64,000 bases of DNA from Burkholderiaceae bacterium (GCA_024235895.1 JACKLM010000002.1:186001-250000), one strand, 5' to 3'. Positions 28,921-37,725 are shown, numbered from the stretch's first letter. Numbers and translations are program-made. The notes: generated from the sequence alone by a model not told the origin.

Positions 28921-30093
28921 ATGGCCTTCGCCCCGCCCCCGGCCCACCGGCTGCGCGCGCTGCACCTCGAGGACTCCGAGCTCGACCACGAGCTGGCGGT
29001 CGCGCACCTGCTGCGCGCGGGGCTGCAGGTCGAGTGCCGGCGCGTCGAGACGCGCGCCGGATTCGAGGCCGCGCTCGTCGACGGCGGCTGGGACCTGGTG
29101 CTGTCGGACTACAACCTGCCGGGCTTCTCGGGCATCGAGGCACTGCAGATCGTGCGCGCGCGCGACGCCGAGCTGCCGTTCGTCCTCGTGTCGGGCGAGA
29201 TCGGGGAGGACACCGCGGTCGACGCGATGCGTCACGGCGCCAGTGACTACCTGCTCAAGCAGAACCTGGCCCGGCTCGCGCCGGCGGTCGAGCACGCGAT
29301 CGCGGCGGCCGAGGCACGCCGCGCACGTGCCGCCTCCGACCGCGAGCTCCAGGCCTCACGCGCGCAGCTGCGCGCGCTGGCGCGCCACCTGCAGGCCAGC
29401 ATCGAGACCGAGCGCGCGGCGATCGCGCGCGAGATCCACGACGACGTCGGCGGCAGCCTGACGGCGCTGAAGTTCGACCTCGACTGGATGCGCCGCCACG
29501 CCGCGACGCCGGCGCTGGCGCAGCGCGCGCAGGCGGCGCTGGAGCTGCTCACGCACGCGATCGACGCCAGCAAGCGCGTGATGCACAACCTCAGGCCGTC
29601 GATCCTCGAGGAGGGTCTGGTGCCGGCGCTGCAGTGGATGGCCCGCAACTTCGAGCGCCGCACCGGCATCGAGTGCGTGCTGCGGGCCCCGGCCGACACG
29701 CCCGCGCTTCCGCCCGGGGTGCCGCTGGTGGCCTACCGCACGGCGCAGGAGGCGCTGACCAACGTCAGCAAGCATGCACAAGCCTCGCGCGTCGTCGTCG
29801 AGCTGGTGCTGGGCGCGGGCGTGCTGTCGCTGGAGATCGCCGACGACGGTCGCGGCATGACGCGCGAGGACCGCGCGAAGGCGCACAGCTTCGGCCTGCG
29901 CGGGCTGCACGAGCGCGCCGGCACGGTCGGCGGATGGATCGACCTGGCGAGCGGGCCGCGCGGCACCAGCCTGATCCTGTCGGTGCCGGTCGCCGACGAC
30001 GAGGCGCCGCCATGCGGCGACCCGGACCCGGCAGCGCTGGACACCGCCGACCCCGACCGCGAGCACGACCCGTCGGCATGGACGCCGCTGTAG
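28921..30093 (+). CDS. Soluble hybrid: receiver domain plus NarL-type histidine kinase
   Basis: 390 aa with no transmembrane helix. Receiver domain about residues 10-130 (LHLEDSELDHELA; phospho-Asp in LVLSDYNLPG; FVLVSGEIGEDTAV; Lys in YLLKQNLARL). After a coiled coil comes a HisKA_3 domain with the phospho-acceptor in EIHDDVGGSLTALKFDLDWM (about residue 172), then HATPase_c (AYRTAQEALTNVSKHAQAS, EIADDGRGMT, GLRGLHERAGTVGG). Input must come by phosphorylation of its own receiver. ATG 28921 is used. The NarL-type regulator follows after about 60 bp. Confidence 0.92.
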   Translation: MAFAPPPAHRLRALHLEDSELDHELAVAHLLRAGLQVECRRVETRAGFEAALVDGGWDLVLSDYNLPGFSGIEALQIVRARDAELPFVLVSGEIGEDTAVDAMRHGASDYLLKQNLARLAPAVEHAIAAAEARRARAASDRELQASRAQLRALARHLQASIETERAAIAREIHDDVGGSLTALKFDLDWMRRHAATPALAQRAQAALELLTHAIDASKRVMHNLRPSILEEGLVPALQWMARNFERRTGIECVLRAPADTPALPPGVPLVAYRTAQEALTNVSKHAQASRVVVELVLGAGVLSLEIADDGRGMTREDRAKAHSFGLRGLHERAGTVGGWIDLASGPRGTSLILSVPVADDEAPPCGDPDPAALDTADPDREHDPSAWTPL

Positions 30094-30157
30094 ACCGTGG
30101 TGCGGCGCCGGGCCGGGCCCGCGCCTCGACGAACGATGGCAGGAGGCAGCCCCCGTG

Positions 30158-30823
30158 ATGATCGACGTCATCCTGTGCGACGACCACGCGCTGATCCGGC
30201 GCGGGATCCGCGACACGCTGGGCGATGCCGGCGACATCCGTGTCGTCGGCGAGGCCGGCGACTACGGCGAGCTGCGCGCGCTGATGCGCCAGCGCACCGT
30301 CGACGCCGCACCGCCGCGCAACGCCTGCGACGTGCTGGTGCTCGACATCAACCTGCCCGGGCGCAGCGGCCTGGACGTGCTGCACGCCCTCAAGGACGAG
30401 GGGTCGCCGGTCAAGGTGCTGATCGTCAGCATGTACCCCGAGGACCAGTATGCGATCCGCGCGCTGCGCGCCGGCGCCTTCGGCTACGTCAACAAGGGTG
30501 GCGACCCGCAGCTGATCGTGCAGGCGGTGCGCACGGTGGCGCAGGGGCGCAAGTACGTGACGCCCGAGATCGCGCAGATGCTGGTCGAGAGCCTGACCGC
30601 GCCCGCCGGCGTCGAGCAGGCGCACCAGAAGCTGTCGGACCGTGAGATGCAGACGCTGACGCTGATCGCCTCCGGCAAGCGGCTGTCCGACATCGCCGAC
30701 GCGCTGACGCTCAGCCCCAAGACGGTGTCGGTCTACCGCGCCCGCGTGCTGGAAAAGCTCGGCCTGAGCAACAACGCCGAGCTGACCGTCTACGCAATCC
30801 GCAACGGGCTGGTCGGCGATTGA
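30158..30823 (+). CDS. NarL/FixJ family response regulator
   Basis: 221 aa. Receiver domain with acidic pair CDDH, phospho-Asp in VLVLDINLPGRSGL, Ser in IVSMYP and Lys in YVNKGGD. LuxR-type HTH at the C-terminus (LSDREMQTLTLIASGKRLSDIADALTLSPKTVSVYRARVLEKLGL). A GTG three bases before this ATG is an equal candidate start; GGAGG lies at 30142-30146. Partner of the hybrid kinase just upstream. The targets are not apparent. Confidence 0.92.
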   Translation: MIDVILCDDHALIRRGIRDTLGDAGDIRVVGEAGDYGELRALMRQRTVDAAPPRNACDVLVLDINLPGRSGLDVLHALKDEGSPVKVLIVSMYPEDQYAIRALRAGAFGYVNKGGDPQLIVQAVRTVAQGRKYVTPEIAQMLVESLTAPAGVEQAHQKLSDREMQTLTLIASGKRLSDIADALTLSPKTVSVYRARVLEKLGLSNNAELTVYAIRNGLVGD

Positions 30824-30911
30824 GGCTCCCGACGCCCCGCTCGAAGGCGCTGGCGGCGGCGCGGCGCGTCCGCCTCGGCATCGCGCCGGGGCGGGTGCCG
30901 GACCCGCGCCG

Positions 30912-32120
30912 GTGACGCCGCACACCGCCCTCGAGAACCCCGGCGCGGCGCGCGACGCCGACGCCGGCCGGCTGTCGCTGGCGCTGATCGCCGCGCGCAA
31001 CCTCACGCTGGCGTGGCTGGCGGCGTTCGAGGACTCGGCGCACGGCGCGCTGGCGCCGCTGGCCGGCAGCCCCCCGGCGGCATGGCGCGTCGGCCACGCG
31101 GCGTGGTGGATCGACCACTGGATCGTCCGCCACGTTCACGCGCAGCGCGGCGAGCACGGCGAGGCCGGCCGCCCGCGGCTGGCACCGGCGGCCCCCGAAT
31201 GCGACCGGGTCTTCGCGCCCCTGCAGGCCAGCCACGCAGCCGCGGGGGGGCTCGCGCTGCCGGCGCCCGATGTCCTGCGCGCCTACCTGGCCGATACGCT
31301 GGAGGCGGCGCTCGAGCTGCTCGGGCGCGCCGACGGCGACGACGACGCGCTGCACTTCTACCGCCTCGCGCTGCTGCACGAGGACCGGCTCGGCGAGACG
31401 CTGGCGGCGCTGGCGCAGGCCGCCGGGCTGGTCGACGGCCCCTGGCCGCCGGCCCCGCCGGCGCGCGCGCAGCGGCCGCCGCTGTGGATGCCGGCGCAGC
31501 GCTTCGCGGTCGGGGTGACGCCCGGCGGGCTGGTGCTGGGCCCCGAGCGCTGGGCGCACGAGGTCGCGATCCCCGAGTTCGAGATCGATGCCCAGCCCGT
31601 CAGCTGGGCCCGGCTGGCCGAGTTCGCCGAGGACGGTGGCTACGACGAGCCGCGCTGGTGGACCCGGGCCGGCTGGGCCTGGGCGCAGACCGTCGAGCGC
31701 CGGGCGCCTCGCGACGTCGAGCAGCTGCGCCACGGTGTCGTGCGGCTGGTGCACGGCAGGCTGCAGCGCGCCGCCGCCGCGCAGCCGGCCACGCATCTGA
31801 CGCGCCATGAGGCCGAGGCCTGGTGCCGCTGGGCCGGGCGCCGGCTGCCGACCGAGCCCGAGTGGGAGCTCGCCGCCTGCCGCGCAGCGTCGCGCGGCTT
31901 CGTCTGGGGCGACGTGCTGGAGTGGGTCGCGGGGCGCGGCCGACCCTGGCCGGGCCATCAGCCGGTGGCCGGCGAGCCCGATCCGCTCGTGCCCGGCGCC
32001 GCGGTGCTGCGCGGTGCCAGCACCGCCACGCCACGCCGCAGCGTGCATCCCAGGGCGCGCCGCTTCGCCGCCGACACCGACGATCAGTGGCCTTGCGGGT
32101 TTCGCAGCTGTGCGGTCTAG
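30912..32120 (+). CDS. SUMF1/EgtB/PvdO-family protein (EgtB/SenA-like) lacking one iron-ligand His
   Basis: 402 aa, GTG start. N-terminal DinB-like four-helix domain (residues 20-175) and C-terminal formylglycine-enzyme-like domain (about residues 195-400; TRHEAEAWCRWAGRRLPTEPEWELAA, ending GFRSCAV). This is the EgtB architecture; the ending also resembles selenoneine synthase SenA. EgtB binds iron with one His in the first helix pair and an HxxxH pair. Here His62 (RVGHAAWW) and His156 (LHEDRLGE) are present, but the +4 position is Leu160. No egtD, senB or senC gene is near. The product may be inactive, or use different ligands. Confidence 0.8.
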   Translation: MTPHTALENPGAARDADAGRLSLALIAARNLTLAWLAAFEDSAHGALAPLAGSPPAAWRVGHAAWWIDHWIVRHVHAQRGEHGEAGRPRLAPAAPECDRVFAPLQASHAAAGGLALPAPDVLRAYLADTLEAALELLGRADGDDDALHFYRLALLHEDRLGETLAALAQAAGLVDGPWPPAPPARAQRPPLWMPAQRFAVGVTPGGLVLGPERWAHEVAIPEFEIDAQPVSWARLAEFAEDGGYDEPRWWTRAGWAWAQTVERRAPRDVEQLRHGVVRLVHGRLQRAAAAQPATHLTRHEAEAWCRWAGRRLPTEPEWELAACRAASRGFVWGDVLEWVAGRGRPWPGHQPVAGEPDPLVPGAAVLRGASTATPRRSVHPRARRFAADTDDQWPCGFRSCAV

Positions 32121-32158
32121 CGCAGTGTTCTAGCGCAGTCTGGCGCGGTCTGGCGCGG
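32116..32158. repeat. Short tandem repeat overlapping a stop codon
   Basis: Four imperfect copies of a 10-bp unit TCTRGCGCRG in a row (32116-32128 with three extra bases, 32129-32138, 32139-32148, 32149-32158). The TAG stop of the EgtB/SenA-like gene lies inside the first copy. Confidence 0.6.
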
Positions 32159-32173
32159 TGTTCCGCACCAGGC

Positions 32174-32200
32174 TCAATGTGGCGCGCCAGCGGCCGATAT
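32174..32200 (+). promoter_or_regulatory. Sigma-28 (FliA) type promoter of the chemotaxis receptor gene
   Basis: TCAA at 32174-32177, exactly 15 bp, then GCCGATAT at 32193-32200. This matches the flagellar sigma-28 consensus (TAAA/TCAA, 15 bp, GCCGATAA) with one mismatch in the -10 octamer. It lies 125 bp before the receptor start, the expected setting for a chemotaxis gene. Confidence 0.68.
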
Positions 32201-32324
32201 CCCCGAAGGATCGCGACGAGCACGCATGGAGACGGTCACCGGGGCCGGGCGCGTGCCGGTACGCGAGGACTGTCGCCCACCGCGCCGTCGCGAACACCTG
32301 CCCGGCCTGCCCAGGAGACCCGCC

Positions 32325-33908
32325 ATGATCGATCGACTGCGTGTCACCCACCGCCTGGCCGCCGTCGGCGGCGTGCCGCTCCTGCTGCTGATCCTGGCCG
32401 CCCTCGTCGCCGGGCTGCAGCTCGGCCGGATCGAGGACGCCAACGCTCGCATCGAGGCCGACCGGATCCAGCTCGACACGGTCGCGCAGTGGGTCGTCCA
32501 CGTACGCAACAACCTCGACCGCGCGGTGCTGACGACGAGGCTGGACGCGGCGATCGGCGACGACGACGCGCTGCGCACGCGGCTGGCCCCGCCGCTGAAC
32601 TGGCTTGCCGAGGGCATGGCGCAGGTCGCGCAGGCCTCCGGCGAGGCGCAGCAACGGATCGACGCCGCGGCCCAGGACGCCGAGGTACGCACACTGGTCG
32701 CGCAGGCGATCGAGGCGCGCCAGCAGTTCGTGGCCACGCGTGCGCGCATCCGCGACGACCTGCTGATGGGCGCCGGCACCGACGTCATCGACGGCGAACT
32801 CGCCTCGAAGGCGGCGGCGCTGGTGCAGCTGTTGGACCGGCTGCAGGCGCATATCCAGGCCCGGACCTCGCAGGCATCGCAGTCGCTCGCCGCGGCCGTC
32901 GGGCACGCGCAGCTCGTGCTGGTGCTGGCCTGCGTGGCTGCCCTCGCGGCCGGGTCGCTGCTGGCGTACGCGGTCGGCCGCACCCTGGTGTCGCGGCTGG
33001 CCGCCGTGAAGCGCTTCGCCGAGGCCGTTGCTGCCGGGCAATTGACCGCGCAGGCCGAGGCGCGCGGCGGCGACGAGGTCGCCGAGTTGCAACGCGCGAT
33101 GCTGCACATGCGCGACGCGCTGGCCGGGCTGGTCGGCCAGGTCAAGGCCAGCGCCGACCACATCCGCGTGGCCAGCCGCGAGGTCGCCAGCGGCAACGCC
33201 GACCTGTCGGGGCGCACCGAGCAGGCGGCGGCCAGCCTGCAGCAGACGGCCAGCTCGATCGAGCAGGTCGCCGGCACCGTGCGCCACAGCGCCGACGCCG
33301 CCGCGCAGGCCAGCCAGCTTGCCGGCACGGCCTCGGGCGTGGCGGCGCGTGGCGGCCAGGTCGTCTCGCAGGTCGTCGCCACGATGCACGAGATCGATGC
33401 CAGCTCGCGACGCATCGCCGACATCATCGGCGTCATCGACGGCATCGCGTTCCAGACCAACATCCTGGCGCTCAACGCCGCCGTCGAGGCCGCGCGCGCA
33501 GGCGACCAGGGCAAGGGATTCGCCGTCGTTGCCGGCGAGGTACGCAGCCTGGCGCAGCGCAGCGCCGACGCCGCGCGCGAGATCAAGTCACTGATCGGAT
33601 CGAGCGTCGAGCGCGTCGCTGCCGGATCGCGCCTGGTGGCCGACGCAGGCTCGACGATGCAGGAGATCGTCAGCAGCGTGAGCCGCGTGACCGACATCGT
33701 CGGCGAGATCGCCGCTGCCACGGCCGAGCAGAGCACCGGAATCGGCCAGGTCAGCACCGCCGTCGGCGAGCTCGACCGCATGACGCAGCAGAACGCGGCC
33801 CTGGTCGAGCAGTCCGCCGCCGCCGCCGCCAGCCTGCGTCAGCAGTCCGAGCAGCTCGCCGCGCTGGTGCAGACCTTCGAGACCGACGGCGCGCCGGCAC
33901 CGGCTTGA
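32325..33908 (+). CDS. Methyl-accepting chemotaxis protein
   Basis: 527-aa Tar/Tsr-type receptor. TM1 at about residues 12-34, a helical periplasmic domain of about 150 residues, TM2 near residues 205-230 (LVLVLACVAALAAGSLLAYAVG), HAMP, and a signalling domain with the hairpin tip IIGVIDGIAFQTNILALNAAVEAARAGDQGKGFAVVAGEVRSLAQRSA. No C-terminal CheR-binding pentapeptide is present. ATG 32325 has AGGAGA in front; the in-frame ATG at 32226 would add 33 non-hydrophobic residues before TM1. The ligand is unknown. Confidence 0.93.
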   Translation: MIDRLRVTHRLAAVGGVPLLLLILAALVAGLQLGRIEDANARIEADRIQLDTVAQWVVHVRNNLDRAVLTTRLDAAIGDDDALRTRLAPPLNWLAEGMAQVAQASGEAQQRIDAAAQDAEVRTLVAQAIEARQQFVATRARIRDDLLMGAGTDVIDGELASKAAALVQLLDRLQAHIQARTSQASQSLAAAVGHAQLVLVLACVAALAAGSLLAYAVGRTLVSRLAAVKRFAEAVAAGQLTAQAEARGGDEVAELQRAMLHMRDALAGLVGQVKASADHIRVASREVASGNADLSGRTEQAAASLQQTASSIEQVAGTVRHSADAAAQASQLAGTASGVAARGGQVVSQVVATMHEIDASSRRIADIIGVIDGIAFQTNILALNAAVEAARAGDQGKGFAVVAGEVRSLAQRSADAAREIKSLIGSSVERVAAGSRLVADAGSTMQEIVSSVSRVTDIVGEIAAATAEQSTGIGQVSTAVGELDRMTQQNAALVEQSAAAAASLRQQSEQLAALVQTFETDGAPAPA

Positions 33909-33971
33909 TCGCCAGCGCGCCGGCGCCAGCACGAGCGGCCAGCGCTTCAGCGCCCGCCTGATACCGACACG

Positions 33972-34009
33972 CGTTCGATCGACGAGGAGCGGTTCATCGG
34001 CGATCGACC
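33972..34009. repeat. Dispersed 38-bp intergenic repeat R2, copy 1
   Basis: Begins CGTTCGATCGACGAGG and ends GGTTCATCGGCGATCGACC. The reverse complement of 37804-37841 matches it at 35 of 38 bases. It lies between the convergent chemotaxis receptor and ABC permease genes. Confidence 0.65.
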
Positions 34010-34030
34010 GCGATCGAGCGCAAGCGGGTC

Positions 34031-36577
34031 TCACACGGCGGCACGCCGCAGCGTCTCCACCACCGGCCGGCGCAGCACCTCGCGCAGCCCCCACCAGCCC
34101 GCTGCCAGCGCCAGCAGCGCGCCGGCGGCGCCGCCGGCCAGCGGCACCCAGGGCGAGGCGTTCCAGCTGAACTCGAACGCATAGCGCGCCAGCGCCCAGC
34201 CGACCGCCGCGGCGGCGATCGACGCCAGCACGCCGGCCAGCGCACCGACGCCGAGCAGCTCGGCACGCTGGACCTGACCGAGCAGCTTGCCGCTGGCGCC
34301 CATCGCGCGCATCACCGCGTACTCGCGCGCGCGCGCCTCGCGCGTCGCGGTGACGGCGGCGAACAGCACCGCCAGCCCCGCCAGCAGCGTGAAGCCGAAC
34401 AGGAACTCGACCGCGCGCACGACCTGGTCGAGCACGCGCTGCACCTGCGCGATCGACGCCGAGACGTCGACGTTGGTCACGTTCGGGAAGTCGCGCACGA
34501 GCGCGTTGTCGAACCCCGGCTGCGGCGGCGCGCGGAAGGCACTGATGTAAGACAGCGGCAGGTCGGGCATCGCGGCGAGCGGGAAGATGACGAAGAAGTT
34601 GACCCGCATCGACGCCCAGTCGACCTTGCGCAGGCTGGTGATGCGCGCGTCCACCGGCACGCCGGCGACGTCGAAGGTCAGCGTGTCGCCCAGCGCCAGT
34701 CCCAGCGTCTGCGCCAGCCCCTCCTCGACGCTGATCGCCCCCGCCTCCTCGGCCTGCCAGCGCCCGCCGACGACCAGGTTGTGCGGCGGCAGCGCGGGAT
34801 CGTGGCTGAGGTTGAACTCGCGCTCGGCCAGGCGCTGCGCGCGGTCGCCCTCGAACTGCTCGGGCCGCACCGGCGCGCCATTGACGGCCACCAGCCGGCC
34901 GCGGAACATCGGGTACCAGTCGTAGCGATCGACGCCGGCGTCGGTCAGCCGGGCGCGGAAGGCCTCCGCCTGGTCGGGCTGGACGTTGATGACGAAGCGG
35001 TTCGGCGCATCCGGCGGCGAGGCCTGGCGCCAGCTCGCGATCAGGTCGGTGCGCAGCAGCACCAGCAGCACGAGTGCCAGCAGCCCGACCGCGAGCGCCG
35101 AGACCTGCAGCACCGCGAACGCCGGCCGCGCCGCGATCTGGCGCGTCGCCAGCACCAGCCAGCGCGGCGCGCGGGCGCCGATCGCGCCGAAGCGCGGCAC
35201 CGCGCGCCGCAGCAGCGCCACCGCGATCCACGACAGCAGCGCGAACAACGCCACCGCGGCGGCAAAGCCGCCGACCGCGATGAAGCCGAGCCTGGCGTCG
35301 CCCGCCACCGCCAGCAGCAGCGCCGCGAAGCCGGCAGTGCCGGCGACCAGCACCGACGCCGACGACGCCTTCAGCGCGCCGACCTCACGCCGGATCACGC
35401 GCAGCGGCGGCACGCTGGCGAGCTGCAGCACCGGCGGCAGGCCGAAGGCCGCCAGCAGCGTCATCCCCACGCCCAGGCCGAACGCCGCCGGCCAGGGCCC
35501 GGGCGACGGCAGCTCGGCGCTGACCAGCCCGGCGAGCAGGACGACGAAGACGTTGTGCACCAGCAGCCCGAGCAGCACCCCGGCGGCGCTGGCAGCCAGC
35601 CCGACGAATCCGAACTCGAGCGCGAACGCACCGGCGATGCGCCGCTGCGGCAGCCCGAGCACGCGCAGCATCGCGCAGTCGTCGAGGTGGCGCGACGCGA
35701 AATCGCGCGCCGCGATCCCGACCGCCACCGCCGCCAGCAGCGCCGCCAGCAGCGCGACCAGGTCGAGGAACTTCTCGCCGCGCGCCAGCGTCGCGCTCAT
35801 CTCGGGGCTGCCCATGTCCAGCGTCTCGACGCCGGTGCCGCGCCAGGGCACGGCGTCGATCTGCGCCTTGGCCCATTGCACGAACTCGCGCACCGCGGCG
35901 TCGCGGTCGTCCGGCGCGGCGACGGCGAAGCGCCAGCGCACCCGGCTGGCGGGCTGGATCAGCCCGGTGGCCGGCAGGTCGGCGTCGTTCAGCAGCACGC
36001 GCGGCGAGAAGGCGGCGAAGCCGGCGCCGCGGTCGGGCTCGAAGGCTATCGTGCGCACGATCTTCAGCACCGCGTCGCCGAGCAGCAGCTCGTCGCCGAT
36101 CGCGAGCTGCAGCGCGTCGAGGAGCTGCGGGTCGACCCAGACCGTGCCCGGCGCCGGCGGCTCGGCGACCGCGCGCGGCTCGGCGTCGGCGGCATCGCGC
36201 ACGCGCAGCTGGCCGCGCAGCGGATAGGCGGCGCCGACCGCCTTGACCGCCACCAGCCGCGTCGCGCCACCACGATCGTCGCTCGCGCGCGCCATGCTCG
36301 GAAAGCCCGCCGTCGTCAGCGTGCGCAGCCCGAGCTCGGCCGCCTTGGCCGCCAGCTCGGGGCGCGGCGGCTGGTCGCTGGCGACGACCGCGTCGCCGCC
36401 GAGCAGCTGGCGCGCGTCGCGCTCGAGCCCGGTCGCGAGCCGGTCGGCGAAGAAGCCGACCGCGGTCAGCGCCGCCACCGCGAGCGTCACCGCGACCGCG
36501 AGCAGGCGCAGCTCGCCGGCACGCAGGTCGCGCAAGGTCTGGCGCCATGCGAGCGCGGTCACGGAGGGGTGCAGCAT
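34031..36577 (-). CDS. YbbP-type ABC transporter permease (FtsX/MacB-like, two FtsX domains)
   Basis: 848-aa inner-membrane permease. N-terminal helix in LRAGELRLLAVAVTLAVAALTAVGFFADR, a large periplasmic domain, then two FtsX-type three- to four-helix modules (about residues 260-480 and 715-840) ending REVLRRPVVETLRRAAV. The FASRHLDDCAMLRVLGLPQRRI motif is the usual FtsX coupling segment. Such YbbP proteins pair with the ATPase YbbA and often esterase TesA, but neither lies here. ATG 36577 is preferred over a GTG nine bases upstream; no good ribosome site is seen. Confidence 0.86.
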   Translation of the reverse strand: MLHPSVTALAWRQTLRDLRAGELRLLAVAVTLAVAALTAVGFFADRLATGLERDARQLLGGDAVVASDQPPRPELAAKAAELGLRTLTTAGFPSMARASDDRGGATRLVAVKAVGAAYPLRGQLRVRDAADAEPRAVAEPPAPGTVWVDPQLLDALQLAIGDELLLGDAVLKIVRTIAFEPDRGAGFAAFSPRVLLNDADLPATGLIQPASRVRWRFAVAAPDDRDAAVREFVQWAKAQIDAVPWRGTGVETLDMGSPEMSATLARGEKFLDLVALLAALLAAVAVGIAARDFASRHLDDCAMLRVLGLPQRRIAGAFALEFGFVGLAASAAGVLLGLLVHNVFVVLLAGLVSAELPSPGPWPAAFGLGVGMTLLAAFGLPPVLQLASVPPLRVIRREVGALKASSASVLVAGTAGFAALLLAVAGDARLGFIAVGGFAAAVALFALLSWIAVALLRRAVPRFGAIGARAPRWLVLATRQIAARPAFAVLQVSALAVGLLALVLLVLLRTDLIASWRQASPPDAPNRFVINVQPDQAEAFRARLTDAGVDRYDWYPMFRGRLVAVNGAPVRPEQFEGDRAQRLAEREFNLSHDPALPPHNLVVGGRWQAEEAGAISVEEGLAQTLGLALGDTLTFDVAGVPVDARITSLRKVDWASMRVNFFVIFPLAAMPDLPLSYISAFRAPPQPGFDNALVRDFPNVTNVDVSASIAQVQRVLDQVVRAVEFLFGFTLLAGLAVLFAAVTATREARAREYAVMRAMGASGKLLGQVQRAELLGVGALAGVLASIAAAAVGWALARYAFEFSWNASPWVPLAGGAAGALLALAAGWWGLREVLRRPVVETLRRAAV

Positions 36578-36745
36578 GGATCGCACGGTAGCGCATCCGG
36601 CGCCCCCGCGCCGCCGCGCGGCGCCAAGACCCCCCGCGGGCGCGGCACCGTGCCGCGTACTTCGGGTCCGCCCCGCTGTCGCGACCGTGGCGGCGCGCTT
36701 AGGATCGCGCGATCCCGTCCGTCACGGCGCCCGCAGGCATCGACG

Positions 36746-37504
36746 ATGCATTTGTCCACGTCCGAATCTCGTGCGCTGGCTCGCGTCTTCGAGCTGCTGG
36801 CCGACGGGATGGACGCGCGCGCGATGCGCGAGCAGGTCGGCCTCGCGCTGCTGGACCTGCTGCACGCCGACCAGTTCGCCTCCTTCGTCTGGGACGCCGG
36901 CGGGAAGCAGTTCGTCGACGGCGTGTGGCTGAACATGGACGACGCCAACCTCGCGCGCTACGCGGCCTGGTTCCAGTACCACGACCCGATCACCTTCGAG
37001 CTGCAGCGCCGCCGTCACGCGACCGCGGTCAGCGAGGTCATGCCGCACCGCGAGCTGCGCCGGACCGAGTTCTTCGTCGACTTCCTCGCGCGCGACGGGC
37101 TGCACTGGGGCATCAACCTGCACGCCTTCGACGGTGCGCAGGCGCTGGGCGACCTGCGCATCTGGCGCGCGCGCCAGCGGCGCGAGTTCGAGCCGCGCGA
37201 CAAGGCGCTGCTCGACCTCGTCGAGCCCGCCTTTGTCGCCGCGCTGCGTCGCGCCCAGGCCGCGCGCGAGGCCGCGGCACTGCCGCCGCCGGTCGGCGAG
37301 GATCTCGAAGCCCGGGCTTGCGGCCCGATCAGCGCGCGCGAGCGCGAGGTGGCCGAGCTGATCGCCGCCGGCCGCACCGACAAGGAGATCGCGCGCGCGC
37401 TCGGCATCAGCGTCAGCAGCGTGCGCACCTACCTGCGCCGACTGGCCGACAAGACCGGCGCGCACCGCCGCGCAGCGCTGGCCTGCGCCGTGACCGGCCG
37501 CTGA
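36746..37504 (+). CDS. LuxR C-terminal-related transcriptional regulator
   Basis: 252 aa. The N-terminal part (residues 1-185) is a predicted sensory domain without strong similarity to autoinducer-binding LuxR; it contains WFQYHDPITFELQRRR and FFVDFLARDGLHWGINLHAF. The C-terminal HTH is clear: ISAREREVAELIAAGRTDKEIARALGISVSSVRTYLRRLADKTGAHRRAAL. No luxI gene is nearby. Divergent from the ABC permease. Targets unknown. Confidence 0.87.
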   Translation: MHLSTSESRALARVFELLADGMDARAMREQVGLALLDLLHADQFASFVWDAGGKQFVDGVWLNMDDANLARYAAWFQYHDPITFELQRRRHATAVSEVMPHRELRRTEFFVDFLARDGLHWGINLHAFDGAQALGDLRIWRARQRREFEPRDKALLDLVEPAFVAALRRAQAAREAAALPPPVGEDLEARACGPISAREREVAELIAAGRTDKEIARALGISVSSVRTYLRRLADKTGAHRRAALACAVTGR

Positions 37505-37649
37505 GCGGGGCGGCCGGCGCGACACCGCACGCCGGTCGGCGCCACGGCCGACCCGTACGGGGTTGCATCCAAGCGTTCAACTGCTGCGTGCGGACCCTTG
37601 CTGCCACGCGCCGGAGCATTGCTTCGGGTCGCATGCCACGACCGGGCGC

Positions 37650-37725
37650 GCCGAGGACAGCGGGTGCCCTTTCCCTCCATGCCCGGGGACAGTGCCCCGG
37701 GCATGGAGTGGGAGGGTGCCCGCCA
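37650..37725. repeat. R1-family intergenic repeat with perfect 14-bp hairpin
   Basis: In the 347-bp gap 37505-37851 between convergent genes. GCCGAGGACAGCGGGTGCCC (37650-37669) is the R1 core. It is followed by CTCCATGCCCGGGG (37675-37688), loop ACAGTG, CCCCGGGCATGGAG (37695-37708), a perfect stem. GGGAGGGTGCCCGCC after it forms an imperfect outer arm. It probably serves as a bidirectional terminator between the LuxR-type gene and the amidase gene. No gene is seen in the gap. Confidence 0.72.

Noticed and set aside
30912..32120. Selenoneine or ergothioneine biosynthesis cluster
   Set aside because: No senB, senC or egtD genes nearby, and an iron-ligand His is missing in the only candidate.
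36746..37504. Quorum-sensing LuxR receptor
   Set aside because: Only the HTH is LuxR-like; the sensory half lacks clear autoinducer-binding signatures and no luxI is adjacent.
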